From Oscillospiraceae bacterium (lineage in GTDB: Bacteria > Bacillota > Clostridia > Oscillospirales > Oscillospiraceae), in NCBI GenBank assembly GCA_017461585.1, contig JAFTYM010000011.1:62001-126000 (forward strand): DNA of 64,000 bases. Reading direction: 5' to 3'. Position 1 is the stretch's first letter, and each line of letters starts with the position of its first letter. A program made the translations under genes and the position numbers. Under the pieces are notes generated by a model. That model saw only the letters and a list, made by a program, of their open reading frames with translations, ran no database searches and had not been told where the DNA came from. Below, in pieces: positions 34,519-43,849 of the stretch.

Positions 34519-36609
34519 ATGCTTGAAATATTATCACCTGCAGGAAGCGGCGAAGGAGTAATTGCCGCGGTTCAAAACGGCACAGATGCCGTGTATCTGG
34601 GGTTTGGAAATTACAACGCCAGACGAAATGCCAAAAATTTTAATGAAGAGGATTTTCGCCGTGCTGCGGAGTATTGCCGTATCCGCGGTGTAAAGGTCTA
34701 TGTCACCATAAATACTCTGCTTACTGACAGGGAGCTTCCCTCTGCTGTGGAACAGGCAAAAATCGCCTCACGATGCGGTGCGGACGCGCTGATAGTTCAG
34801 GATCTGGGTATGATCCGTGCTATCAGACAGGCTCTTCCCGATATGCCCATCCACGGCAGCACACAGATGAGTGTTCATAACCTTGAGGGCGTAAAGATGG
34901 CGGCTGCCATGGGAATTTCCCGTGTGGTTCTTGCGCGAGAGCTGAGCCGTGATGAGATCGAATATATCTGCAGACGCTCGCCTATTGAGATAGAGGTGTT
35001 TGTCCACGGCGCACTCTGCATGTGCTATTCGGGACAGTGTTATATGAGTGCTGTCATCGGCAGAAGAAGCGGAAACCGCGGGCTTTGTGCTCAGCCCTGC
35101 AGACAGAAATACTCAACAGGCGCACATGGCAGCGAGTATCCGCTGAGCCTTAAGGACAACTGCCTTATCAGATATGTTGAGGATCTTGAGCGTATCGGTG
35201 TTTCCTGCATAAAGATAGAAGGACGAATGAGACGTCCTGAGTATGCAGCTATTGTAACGGGAATCTACTCCCGTGCCATTAAAGACAGGGCAATGCCCCG
35301 TGAAGAGGACTTCAGAGCTTTGAGAGCTGCCTTTTCCAGACAGGGCTTTACAGACGGATATTACCGCGACCTTAAGGGTCCTGATATGTTTGGTATAAGG
35401 ACCGATGAGGAGAAAGGTGAACAGGTAATATTTTCAACTGCTAAGAAAAACTATCTGAACGGCGAGTATCAGAGAGTTCCTGTAAACTTTGTGGGACTTG
35501 TAAAGAGCGGTGAGACCGCAAAACTCATTGCTGTTGATGACAGAGGAAATACTGCAAAGGCAGAGGGCCTTGTGCCCGAAACAGCCTTCCACAAGGAGCT
35601 GACTCAGGCTGCGTTCCAGACGCAGCTCCACAAAACAGGCGGAACACCCTTTATCTGCACGGGCGTTAAGAGCAAAATCGAGCCCGGACTGTCACTGGCT
35701 ATGGCGTCTGTCAATGAGATGAGACGTAATGTGCTGACGGATCTTATGAAGCAGCGAAGAGCGTTTGTGCCCGGACGTGAGCAGGACGTTACGTTTGACG
35801 CGCCTGTCCCCAACAGAACGGACATGCCTGTGTTTACCATTTCTGTTCTGAAGGTGTCCCAGCTCTCACCTGAAATGGCGGAACTGAAGCCAAAAGTCGT
35901 ATATGTTCCTGCTGAGGAATTTGAGACAGGCTATAAGCATCTGAAGCCGTTTTTGGATGACATGGAGATAACTGTATGCGTCACGCTCCCGCGAGTTATC
36001 CACGATAATGAAATAGAAAAATGCACCAAATATCTTGAAATGGCTAAGGAAATGGGCGTTACTGAGGCGCTTGTGGGAAATATCGGACATATTCCCTACG
36101 CCATGGCTCTGGGATTTAAAGTCCGCGGGGATTTCGGTCTTAATGTTTACAACTCTCAGACACTGGGTGTTTTCAACGAGCTTGGACTTCTGTCTGCAAC
36201 TCTCTCTTTTGAGATGAGACTTGAACAGATCCGTGACATTTCCAAGACTATGGATACAGAGATATTTGCTTACGGCAGACTTCCCCTTATGGTCACGGAA
36301 AACTGCATGATCAGAAATGCCCGCGGAGTCTGCAATTGCGACAGCTTTACAGGCATAACAGACAAGATGGGGGCAACCTTCCCCGTTGTCCGTGAGTTTG
36401 GCTGCAGAAACGTAGTTCTCAACTCACAGAAGCTGTTTATGGCAGACAAGATGAGGGACATTGACCGCGTTGGTGTATGGGCTGCAAGACTTGCGTTTAC
36501 AACGGAAAACAGCAAGGAATGTCTTGAGGTGTTTAAGCGCTATATGGGACTGACGGATGCAGCTCCCGGCGGCGTCACACGCGGTCTTTATTACAGAGGT
36601 GTAGAATGA
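34519..36609 (+). CDS. U32 family protein with long C-terminal extension (tRNA hydroxylation/collagenase-like)
   Basis: A 696-residue U32 protein. The family includes RlhA and TrhP, which hydroxylate RNA at C or U34 using prephenate, and older collagenase annotations. The barrel begins LEILSPAGSGEGVIAAVQNGTDAVYLG. The Fe-S type cysteine set appears in CYSGQCYMS and GNRGLCAQPCRQKY. The last third (DUF3656-like and a second barrel) makes it much longer than the copy at 50837. The start at 34519 follows GGAGAAGG. It opens the cell-shape operon and overlaps maf by four bases. Confidence 0.85.
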   Translation: MLEILSPAGSGEGVIAAVQNGTDAVYLGFGNYNARRNAKNFNEEDFRRAAEYCRIRGVKVYVTINTLLTDRELPSAVEQAKIASRCGADALIVQDLGMIRAIRQALPDMPIHGSTQMSVHNLEGVKMAAAMGISRVVLARELSRDEIEYICRRSPIEIEVFVHGALCMCYSGQCYMSAVIGRRSGNRGLCAQPCRQKYSTGAHGSEYPLSLKDNCLIRYVEDLERIGVSCIKIEGRMRRPEYAAIVTGIYSRAIKDRAMPREEDFRALRAAFSRQGFTDGYYRDLKGPDMFGIRTDEEKGEQVIFSTAKKNYLNGEYQRVPVNFVGLVKSGETAKLIAVDDRGNTAKAEGLVPETAFHKELTQAAFQTQLHKTGGTPFICTGVKSKIEPGLSLAMASVNEMRRNVLTDLMKQRRAFVPGREQDVTFDAPVPNRTDMPVFTISVLKVSQLSPEMAELKPKVVYVPAEEFETGYKHLKPFLDDMEITVCVTLPRVIHDNEIEKCTKYLEMAKEMGVTEALVGNIGHIPYAMALGFKVRGDFGLNVYNSQTLGVFNELGLLSATLSFEMRLEQIRDISKTMDTEIFAYGRLPLMVTENCMIRNARGVCNCDSFTGITDKMGATFPVVREFGCRNVVLNSQKLFMADKMRDIDRVGVWAARLAFTTENSKECLEVFKRYMGLTDAAPGGVTRGLYYRGVE

Positions 36610-37172
36610 GCATAGTTTTAGCGTCGGCATCTCCCAGAAGACGTGAGCTCTTAGAGATGATGGGGCTTGAGTTTGAAATAGTCCCCGCGAAGGACGAACT
36701 TGATGCAGCAGGACTTTCTCCTGAAAAGGCAGTTGCAAAAATCGCCCTCGGCAAGGCGCTGTCTGTTGCAAAGAACAGAGATGAAAATGATCTGGTCATC
36801 GCAGCCGACACGCTGGTGTGTCTTGACGGAGAACTTTTGGGAAAGCCGAAAGATGAGGCGGAAGCCTTTGAAATGCTGAAAAAGTTGTCCGGTAATGAGC
36901 ACCGGGTTTATACAGGCGTTGCCGTTTCAATGGGCGGCAAGTGTGCGTCTGACGCAGAGATGACGAAAGTACGTTTTTGCAAAATGTCAGACGAGGACAT
37001 AAAAAACTATATTGCAACTTTTGAACCCATGGACAAAGCAGGTGCATACGGCATCCAGGGGAAAGGCGCAATATTTATAGAAGGTATAGAGGGTGACTAT
37101 TTTAACGTTATGGGTCTGCCTCTCCACCGCCTTCACCTTATGCTGAAGGAATTTGGATTTTCTCTTTTATAA
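36606..37172 (+). CDS. maf: Maf nucleoside triphosphate pyrophosphatase
   Basis: A 188-residue house-cleaning enzyme that hydrolyses dTTP, UTP and modified nucleotides; in Bacillus it also inhibits septum formation. It starts LASASPRRRELLEMMGLEFEIVPA, then AADTLVCLDGELLGKPKD, and later EPMDKAGAYGIQGKGA, all family signatures. It overlaps the U32 gene (ATGA) and precedes mreC, the common maf-mreCD order. mreB is missing from this cluster. Confidence 0.96.
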   Translation: MSIVLASASPRRRELLEMMGLEFEIVPAKDELDAAGLSPEKAVAKIALGKALSVAKNRDENDLVIAADTLVCLDGELLGKPKDEAEAFEMLKKLSGNEHRVYTGVAVSMGGKCASDAEMTKVRFCKMSDEDIKNYIATFEPMDKAGAYGIQGKGAIFIEGIEGDYFNVMGLPLHRLHLMLKEFGFSLL

Positions 37173-37208
37173 AGCTATTGCCGCACAAGGCGGCAGAATG
37201 GAGTTCTT

Positions 37209-38051
37209 ATGAAAAAGCTCTTTTCAAAAAAAGGAATTACAGCTGTGATAATAGCGGCGATTATTGCTGCAATCACAGGTATTTCGCTTATTTTAAACAG
37301 CAATCCGGGAATAGTCACAAATACCGTGGAGACTATTTTGAGTCCTATCAAGACTGTTACTGCATCTATTGCAAGTGTTTGTGAGAAGATTTACGGATAC
37401 ATGAACGACTTTGACAGACTTCTGGAGACAAACGCTCAGCTTCGAGCACAGCTCGCGGGCTCCAGCCAGGAAGAACGTGAGTTTGCAGAGCTGGAAAAGG
37501 AAAACGAACGCCTCAGAGAGCTGCTGGGTCTTGCCCAGAGAAACTCTGACTATGAGTTTGAGATGGCAGCTATAATTAACTGGAGCTCGTCAAACTGGGA
37601 GTCTACCTTTACCATCAACAAGGGCAGCGCAAACTCTGCAATTGAAGAGGGCGACTGCGTTATTACATCCGCAGGTGAGGTTGTGGGCGTTGTAAAGACG
37701 GTTTCCACAGTTACCAGCGTCTGCATATCAGTTGTGGATTCAGATTTTGCCGTCAGCGTAAACCTTAACAAGGTCACAGGCTCTGCTTCTGCAAAGGGCG
37801 ATTACGCTCTTATGAAGGACGGTCTTCTGATGCTGGATTACATCAACGACAGCAACAAGGTCCTGCCCGGTGATACTGTTATCACATCCGGCAAGGGCGG
37901 TGTGTTCCCTGACGGACTTCTTGTGGGTTATATCGTAGAGATCAGCAGCGATGAAACGGGCCTGTCAGACTATGCCACAGTTGAGCCTGCGGCAGATCTG
38001 GACAATGTTATGGACGTATTTGTAATTACTGAATTTGAGATCATTGAGTAA
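37209..38051 (+). CDS. mreC: Rod shape-determining protein MreC
   Basis: A 280-residue membrane-anchored scaffold of the elongasome. One N-terminal helix (about 11-32) is followed by a coiled coil (about 62-105, rich in LEKENERLRELLGL) and two beta domains ending in TSGKGGVFPDGLLVGYI. It acts outside the membrane with MreD and PBP2, encoded next. The start has GGAG upstream. Confidence 0.96.
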   Translation: MKKLFSKKGITAVIIAAIIAAITGISLILNSNPGIVTNTVETILSPIKTVTASIASVCEKIYGYMNDFDRLLETNAQLRAQLAGSSQEEREFAELEKENERLRELLGLAQRNSDYEFEMAAIINWSSSNWESTFTINKGSANSAIEEGDCVITSAGEVVGVVKTVSTVTSVCISVVDSDFAVSVNLNKVTGSASAKGDYALMKDGLLMLDYINDSNKVLPGDTVITSGKGGVFPDGLLVGYIVEISSDETGLSDYATVEPAADLDNVMDVFVITEFEIIE

Positions 38052-38062
38052 GGAGATAAACG

Positions 38063-38569
38063 GTGCTTAGCAAAATAAGACGTGAAACGGTTTTGGATAT
38101 TGTTTACAACGGAATATTTCTGCTGGTGCTGTATGTTCTGCAGGCAGGTGTATTTCCGTGGTTTGCTGAAGGTGCGGTCCCGCTGCTTCTTGTAATTGCC
38201 GCAGCAGGATTAAGCCATTTTACAGACAGCGGCAGAGGTGCTGTTTTGGGACTTTTCTGCGGTATTCTGTGTGATGTTGCCTTGGGAAGACCTACCATTA
38301 TATATACGGTAACTTTGAGTATTATCGGACTGTTTTTGGGTTATCTCGGAGATACGATACTTTCACGAAGATTTCCTTCATATCTGATATGCTGCCTTGG
38401 GGCACTTGTTGTGGTGTCATTTGTGCAGATGTTTGCCCTGCTGTTTTTTGAAGATGTGGCGATCTTCCCTCTTCTTATAACAGCGGTCATTCAGATCGTA
38501 ACAAGTATGGTATGTGCGGTGCTGTTATATCCCGTAATTAAGTGGATATCCCGCAAAAGCAGAAGGTAA
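38063..38569 (+). CDS. mreD: Rod shape-determining protein MreD
   Basis: A 168-residue integral membrane protein with five or six helices, partner of MreC. It begins with GTG, set by AAGGAG eight bases upstream. Sequence conservation in the family is low; the call rests on size, topology, the segment GAVLGLFCGILCDVALG and position between mreC and PBP2. Confidence 0.92.
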   Translation: MLSKIRRETVLDIVYNGIFLLVLYVLQAGVFPWFAEGAVPLLLVIAAAGLSHFTDSGRGAVLGLFCGILCDVALGRPTIIYTVTLSIIGLFLGYLGDTILSRRFPSYLICCLGALVVVSFVQMFALLFFEDVAIFPLLITAVIQIVTSMVCAVLLYPVIKWISRKSRR

Positions 38570-38586
38570 AGAAAGGGTTTATTAGA

Positions 38587-40656
38587 ATGCGTAAGCTTGT
38601 ACGAACAGGCAGAATAGCGGCGCTTTTTCTGTTGTTTGCAGTTGTAATTTTAATATATGTGGCGAAACTGTATCAGCTGCAGATCCGCGACGGCGGTACC
38701 GGTGAGGACATTATCAGTACTTACACCGTAAATGAGATAATCCCCTCCGGCAGAGGAGATATTCTCGACCGAAACGGAAAGCTGCTGGTTTCCGGTGAGA
38801 GCTCGTACTATATAACGCTGTCCCGCTCTGCGCTTATTGAGCGCGAGGACATAAACGATATCCTTCTGGAGCTTGCATATACAGCGGCAGAGTACGGAGT
38901 AAGCTATAACGACACATTCCCTGTTACATTGGGCGCACCGTTTTCTTACATTGCAGATCCCACAAACCAGCAGAGCTATGTTCTTGGCAAATACTTTGAG
39001 TTTTTTGATCTGGATCCCGAGATATCTGCTTCGGATTTTATTATTTGGTTAAAAGACCACTACAAAATAGACTACACAATGTCTATTTCCGATGCCCGTG
39101 TTGTTATCGGTCTGCGTTATGAGATGGAAACGCGAGTCATCGTAAATATAGATGAGTATGTTTTTACAAACAATGCAACAACGGACTTCATTTCCGTTCT
39201 TGAAGAACGCGGTTTCCCCGGTGTTAATGTAGAGATATCTACTTCCCGTGTTTACCACACCCAGTACGCAGCTCATATTTTGGGCTATGTGGGCAAGATG
39301 AACGCCGAGGAATATGAGTACTATAAGACTCTGGACTATCCCATGGATGCCGTTATAGGAAAAGATGGTGTTGAAAAGGCCTTTGAGGAGTATCTCCACG
39401 GAGCGGACGGCAGACAGAAGGTAACCTATTCCGAGGAGACGGGCGCTGTTGTAAGCCGCGAGGTAGTCAAAGAGGCAAAGCCGGGACAGAACGTCTATCT
39501 CTCCATAGATATTGACGTTCAGGCGGCAACAGAGCATGCTCTTGAAAACAAGATTCTGAATATCAACGCTGAACGTGAGGTCGGAGATAAGATCACAGGC
39601 GGAGCCGTAGTTGTAGAGCTCGTTAAAACGGGTGAGGTTTTGGCTATGACATCTTACCCCACATTTGATATTGAGACATTTTTTGAAAACTACAGTATTC
39701 TTTTGAGTGACTCAACGTCTCCCCTGTTTAACCGTGCAACACAGGGTACGTATAACCCCGGTTCGACATTTAAAATGGTAACGGGTTATACCGGTCTTAT
39801 TACCGGAAAATATACTCCCGAGGATACTATTTTCGATGACGGTGCTTACCGTGAATATGCTGAGAGTGATAACTTTGCTCCCAAATGCTGGATCTACCCC
39901 ACTACCGGCGCAGGTCACGGCAGCATGAATCTGGTAGATGCCATCCAGAACTCGTGCAACGTATATTTTTATACCGTCGGCGATATTGTCGGTATCGATG
40001 CCATGGCTGCCTCTGCCAAAGAGTTCGGCTTCGGCGCAACGACGGGAATTGAGATCGGTGATTCACCCGGAAACCTTGCAACGCGTGAGTATAAAAAGGA
40101 AGTTCTCGGAGAAAACTGGTTCGCTGCGGACGACGTTTATACAGCTATCGGACAGGGACATAACATGTTCACTCCCGTGCAGCTGGCAAACTATGCTTCA
40201 ACAATTGCAAATGGCGGAACTCTGCACAAGCTGACGCTTCTCAACTCTGTTAAAAGTGCGGACTATACCACGACTGTATATAAAAATGATACAGAGGTGC
40301 TTCACGAGTTCTCGCCCGAAGGAAAAGAGTATCTCGGATATTTGCGCACAGGTATGGAGGCTGTTGCAAAGTACGGTACTGCGAGAAATACTTTCGGTTC
40401 TTTCATTGTGGACGGTAAAGAGATACTGGTAGCTTGTAAAACCGGTACGGTTCAGTCTGATAACTCAGAGACAAACAACGGTATTTTCGTATGCTATGCT
40501 CCTGCGGATGATCCTGAGATCGCCATATCCATTGTCGTTGAAAAAGGCGGATCAGGCGCTGAAATCATGGGCATTGCAAGAGATGTTATGGAATACTACT
40601 TCGGCAACAGAACAGAATATATAACTGTGCCCGGAGAGAACACTCTTATTCCCTAA
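38587..40656 (+). CDS. mrdA: Penicillin-binding protein 2 (elongasome transpeptidase)
   Basis: A 689-residue class B PBP that cross-links peptidoglycan during elongation. One N-terminal helix (about 10-28) is followed by the PBP dimer domain and the transpeptidase domain. All three active-site motifs are seen: S393-TF-K396, S456-C-N458 and K618-TGT. The start at 38587 is chosen because the upstream frame overlaps mreD and lacks a ribosome site. It ends the mre operon. A RodA gene, the usual partner, is not in the window. Confidence 0.95.
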   Translation: MRKLVRTGRIAALFLLFAVVILIYVAKLYQLQIRDGGTGEDIISTYTVNEIIPSGRGDILDRNGKLLVSGESSYYITLSRSALIEREDINDILLELAYTAAEYGVSYNDTFPVTLGAPFSYIADPTNQQSYVLGKYFEFFDLDPEISASDFIIWLKDHYKIDYTMSISDARVVIGLRYEMETRVIVNIDEYVFTNNATTDFISVLEERGFPGVNVEISTSRVYHTQYAAHILGYVGKMNAEEYEYYKTLDYPMDAVIGKDGVEKAFEEYLHGADGRQKVTYSEETGAVVSREVVKEAKPGQNVYLSIDIDVQAATEHALENKILNINAEREVGDKITGGAVVVELVKTGEVLAMTSYPTFDIETFFENYSILLSDSTSPLFNRATQGTYNPGSTFKMVTGYTGLITGKYTPEDTIFDDGAYREYAESDNFAPKCWIYPTTGAGHGSMNLVDAIQNSCNVYFYTVGDIVGIDAMAASAKEFGFGATTGIEIGDSPGNLATREYKKEVLGENWFAADDVYTAIGQGHNMFTPVQLANYASTIANGGTLHKLTLLNSVKSADYTTTVYKNDTEVLHEFSPEGKEYLGYLRTGMEAVAKYGTARNTFGSFIVDGKEILVACKTGTVQSDNSETNNGIFVCYAPADDPEIAISIVVEKGGSGAEIMGIARDVMEYYFGNRTEYITVPGENTLIP

Positions 40657-40696
40657 ATCTCGACAGGCAGTATGTGAAATAATGCACTTAAGAACC

Positions 40697-40725
40697 TTGC
40701 AAAAGATGGCAGGTTTGTGTATAAT
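40697..40725 (+). promoter_or_regulatory. Promoter of the minD-like gene
   Basis: TTGCAA and consensus TATAAT with a 17-bp spacer; the gene starts 39 bp later after CGGAGGA. Confidence 0.82.
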
Positions 40726-40763
40726 AAATAGACTATAGGCATGGTTCGCCCGGAGGAACTTGC

Positions 40764-41501
40764 ATGGGAAAAGTGATCGTAGTAGTGTCGGGAAAAGGCG
40801 GTACAGGTAAAACCACCGCGGTCGGAGCGATAGGCTCCTGCCTGGCAGCTATGGGTAATTCAACATTATGTGCAGATTGTGATGCAGGACTTCGTAATCT
40901 TGACATCACTCTTGGCATGACCGGATTTGCTGTATCAAATTTAAGTCATGTCATTGACGGAGAATGTACACTTGCTGAGGCGGTCATGAAGCATCCGACC
41001 ATTGAAAATCTTTCATTTCTGGATGCCCCTCCGTTTTACCGTGCGGAGTATGATCTGAAAAAGGCAAAGGATATATTTGCCGAGATCAGAGAGACCTTTG
41101 ACTTCTGCCTGCTGGATGCACCTGCGGGTATCGGTCCGGATGTGGAGTTTGCCGCATCGCTGGCTGATATGGCGATAATCGTCGCCACGGGAGATGCCTC
41201 CAGCATCAGAGACGGACAGGTTATGTCCGTAAAGCTCCGCGAAGCGGGAATAGAAGATGTACGTCTTCTGGTAAACCGCGTGCGGGGAAGAATATTCAGC
41301 GCAACAGGCTCAACGGTGGATAACATGATAGATGCCATCGGAGCTCGTCTTATAGGAGTTATCAAAGAAGATCGAGAGGTCACTCTTTCGGCAAATCTTG
41401 AAACGCCGCTGGTGCTTTACAGCAGAAAAGCTGCTGCCAAAGGATTTTTAAAAGTGGCACAGAGACTTGCAGGGGTTGATGTTCCTATATCTGTTAAGTA
41501 G
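40764..41501 (+). CDS. MinD/ParA-type ATPase
   Basis: A 245-residue deviant-Walker ATPase. The motif SGKGGTGKTT gives the signature lysine K11 and P-loop K16. DCDAGLRNLDITLGM and LLDAPAG are the switch regions. MinD oscillates or localises with MinC to block polar septa. The short C-terminus (GFLKVAQRLAGVDV) may be a weak membrane-targeting helix. Position after mreCD-PBP2 and before mgsA is that of minD in clostridia, but minC and minE are absent here, so a ParA-like role cannot be excluded. Its stop codon TAG is created by the boundary of an inserted repeat. Confidence 0.85.
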   Translation: MGKVIVVVSGKGGTGKTTAVGAIGSCLAAMGNSTLCADCDAGLRNLDITLGMTGFAVSNLSHVIDGECTLAEAVMKHPTIENLSFLDAPPFYRAEYDLKKAKDIFAEIRETFDFCLLDAPAGIGPDVEFAASLADMAIIVATGDASSIRDGQVMSVKLREAGIEDVRLLVNRVRGRIFSATGSTVDNMIDAIGARLIGVIKEDREVTLSANLETPLVLYSRKAAAKGFLKVAQRLAGVDVPISVK

Positions 41502-41771
41502 CCTGAGTAATATAATCCAAACCCGTTTTTGAGGTGATAGTTCATACTGATGCTTCGTTATCACTTTTTGAAGGGAACAAATCCCGTCTGCAAAGTGATG
41601 CCTCGCATCAAAACGAACTATCTGCTCAAAAATCTTCGACCTGACAGGGGCGGATGATTGGTTCAGGCGAAATTGAATGAAGCAGATGGGCGTAAGGCCC
41701 ATCAATGAATGAAATGAGGTCTGGGCATATCAGACACCCTATCAGGCGTGTTCGGATTATATTACTCAGGC
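41501..41771. mobile_element. MITE-like 271-bp element flanked by TA
   Basis: Perfect 18-bp terminal inverted repeats GCCTGAGTAATATAATCC (41501-41518) and its complement (41754-41771) extend to 25 bp with two mismatches. TA lies on both sides (41499-41500 and 41772-41773), as left by IS630/mariner-type insertion. Inside, nested helices form from TTTTTGAG / CTCAAAAA, GATAGTTC / GAACTATC and ATCACTTT / AAAGTGAT, with further hairpins such as GATGGGC / GCCCATC. It encodes no transposase. Removing it would restore TAA as the minD stop. The stretch from here to mgsA holds only the mgsA ribosome site. Confidence 0.75.
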
Positions 41772-41807
41772 TAAATTGGAAGAGCGTTTGGGAGGGAGGA
41801 AAACATT

Positions 41808-42212
41808 ATGGAAATAGCACTGTTGGCACATGACAGAAAGAAAGAGCTGATGGTACAGTTTTGCATCGCTTATTGCGGTATTCTGGCAGGTCATTCTATC
41901 TGTGCCACAAACACAACAGGCAGACTTGTTTCTGAAGCCACGGGACTTAAAGTAACCAACTATCTGTCCTGCAAGCAGGGCGGCGATCAGCAGATCGGTG
42001 CGAGAATTGCATATAATGAGATCGATCTGGTGCTGTTCTTCTGCGATCCTGATCAGGGTGATTTCCAGACAGATGTTAATGATATTGCAAGACTTTGCGA
42101 TAAGCACAATGTTCCCTTTGCGTCCAATGTTGCAACTGCGGAGGTCCTTGTACAGGGACTTAAGCGCGGCGATCTTGACTGGCGCGATATTGTAAATCCC
42201 AAGAAGAAATAA
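41808..42212 (+). CDS. mgsA: Methylglyoxal synthase
   Basis: Converts dihydroxyacetone phosphate to methylglyoxal and phosphate, a bypass that relieves phosphate stress. The 134-residue chain has AHDRKKELM at the start, the phosphate-binding TNTTGRL and the catalytic aspartate D60 in GGDQQIGARI. FFCDPDQGDFQTDVNDIARLCDKHNVPFASN is the conserved end. The ribosome site GGGAGGGAGG is strong. Its promoter is unclear; the inserted element separates it from minD. Confidence 0.96.
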   Translation: MEIALLAHDRKKELMVQFCIAYCGILAGHSICATNTTGRLVSEATGLKVTNYLSCKQGGDQQIGARIAYNEIDLVLFFCDPDQGDFQTDVNDIARLCDKHNVPFASNVATAEVLVQGLKRGDLDWRDIVNPKKK

Positions 42213-42224
42213 ATACATATTTTG

Positions 42225-42442
42225 CGATGACCGTGAAAGAGTAAAAAGTAAACGAGTTTACAGAGAAAGGTGCCTTGGCTGAGAGCATCTGACTTAAGCT
42301 TGCTTTTGAAGACATCACGCGAGCAAAGCGTGTTTCCCGACGGTAAAACGGGAGCCAAAGGGCGCAGTATGCGCTGAAATTGGGTGGCACCACGAAGTTT
42401 TAAGACTTTCGTCCCAATATAGGGACGGGAGTCTTTATTTTT
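42225..42442 (+). promoter_or_regulatory. T-box leader of hisS-aspS
   Basis: A tRNA-sensing leader. Seen: stem I start GAAAGAGTAAAAAG, AG-rich bulge CAGAGAAAGG and specifier region GAA-GAC-ATCAC at 42308-42318. The T-box core is GGGTGGCACCACG (42382-42394), and a 14-bp terminator AAGACTTTCGTCCC / GGGACGGGAGTCTT (42402-42435) ends in TATTTTTG. In the antiterminator the variable base of UGGN is C, which pairs with G73. That suits tRNA-Asp, and GAC (Asp) is at the canonical specifier position. CAU/CAC (His) overlap it one frame away. Confidence 0.9.
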
Positions 42443-42472
42443 GCTCAGGCTTATAAATATGGAGGAGAAACG

Positions 42473-43837
42473 ATGGACAGAATCAAACCACGCACATTAT
42501 CCGGATTTATGGAACTGCTTCCGGAAAAGCAGATATATTTTGAAAAGATGCTGGAAAAGCTGAGAGAGAGCTACAGCCTCTACGGCTTTACACCCCTCGA
42601 TACACCGATTATTGAGTCATCTGAAATTCTTCTTGCAAAGGGCGGCGGCGAGACCGAAAAACAGATCTACCGCTTTACCAAAGGTGACAGCGACCTGTCT
42701 CTGCGCTTTGACCTTACCGTGCCTCTGGCAAAATATGTTGCCATGAACTATGGTCAGCTTGCATTCCCCTTCAGACGATTCCAGATCGGCAAGGTTTACA
42801 GAGGAGAGAGAGCCCAGCGCGGCAGATTCCGTGAGTTTTATCAGGCTGATATCGACGTTATCGGCGACGGCAGCCTTGACATTATCAACGAGGCAGAGAT
42901 CCCCGGTGTTATCTACAGAACCTTTAACGCACTTGGCCTTAAGCGCTTTGTTATCCGCATCAACAACCGCAAGATTTTGAACGGCTTCTTTGAACTGGTC
43001 GGCGTTGGCGAAAAGTCCGCAGAAGTCATGCGTACTATCGACAAGATCGAGAAGATCGGTGAGGAAAAGGTCAAAAAGCTCCTTGTTGATGAGTGCGGCG
43101 TTTCAGAAGATGCTGCAGATAAGATCCTTGCGCTCATCACCTGTCAGGAAAAGGGTATTGCACCTCTGGATGCGCTGAACGAATATGTGGGTCAGAACGA
43201 GACTCTTGACCTGGGTATTTCCGAGCTGTCCACCGTTGTAAAGTACATGGCAGATTTCGGCGTTCCCGCAGAGAACTTTATGATAGATTTGACCATTGCC
43301 CGCGGACTTGACTATTACACAGGCACGGTTTATGAGACACAGATGCTGGATCACCCCGAGATCGGCTCTATCTGCTCCGGAGGACGCTATGATGACCTTG
43401 CCGGATACTACACAGATAAAAAGCTGCCCGGTGTCGGTATTTCCATCGGTCTTACAAGACTTTTCTTTGTTCTTGAAGATCAGAAGTATCTTAACGAGGA
43501 GATGCCTGCAGCGCCTAGCGATGTACTCATCATGCCCATGACAGAGGACCTCTCCCCTGCTATTTCCTTTGCAACACAGCTTCGCGAAGCAGGTGTTCGC
43601 ACACAGCTCCACTGCGAGAAGAAAAAGTTCAAGCAGAAGATGTCCTATGCGGACAAGCTGTCCATTCCTTACGTCGTATTCATCGGTGAAGATGAAGTAA
43701 ACGCAGGCAAAGTTACTGTTAAGGATATGACAAGCGGAGAGCAGCTTACCATCTCCCCCGCTATGGCATGTACAGCAATTTCCGCAAAGATAAACGAAAA
43801 GAGAACAATTACCCCTATAAAGGAACCTATAAAGTAA
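42473..43837 (+). CDS. hisS: Histidyl-tRNA synthetase
   Basis: A 454-residue class II synthetase charging tRNA-His. Motif 2 is FRRFQIGKVYRGERAQRGRFREFYQADID (near 102-130). The histidine-specific block LDYYTGTVYE lies near residue 280 and motif 3 is GVGISIGLTRLF. The anticodon-binding domain is C-terminal. The start follows GGAGGAG. It is the first gene of the T-box operon, with aspS 12 bases downstream. Confidence 0.97.
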   Translation: MDRIKPRTLSGFMELLPEKQIYFEKMLEKLRESYSLYGFTPLDTPIIESSEILLAKGGGETEKQIYRFTKGDSDLSLRFDLTVPLAKYVAMNYGQLAFPFRRFQIGKVYRGERAQRGRFREFYQADIDVIGDGSLDIINEAEIPGVIYRTFNALGLKRFVIRINNRKILNGFFELVGVGEKSAEVMRTIDKIEKIGEEKVKKLLVDECGVSEDAADKILALITCQEKGIAPLDALNEYVGQNETLDLGISELSTVVKYMADFGVPAENFMIDLTIARGLDYYTGTVYETQMLDHPEIGSICSGGRYDDLAGYYTDKKLPGVGISIGLTRLFFVLEDQKYLNEEMPAAPSDVLIMPMTEDLSPAISFATQLREAGVRTQLHCEKKKFKQKMSYADKLSIPYVVFIGEDEVNAGKVTVKDMTSGEQLTISPAMACTAISAKINEKRTITPIKEPIK

Positions 43838-43849
43838 GGAGAAATGAAA

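Noticed and set aside
41448..41705. 85-residue minus-strand frame
   Set aside because: It lies across the end of minD and the inside of the inverted-repeat element and is explained by the repeat.
41501..41771. RNase P RNA, tmRNA or 6S RNA as explanation of the structured element
   Set aside because: No conserved core of these RNAs is visible and the TA-flanked terminal repeats fit a mobile element better.
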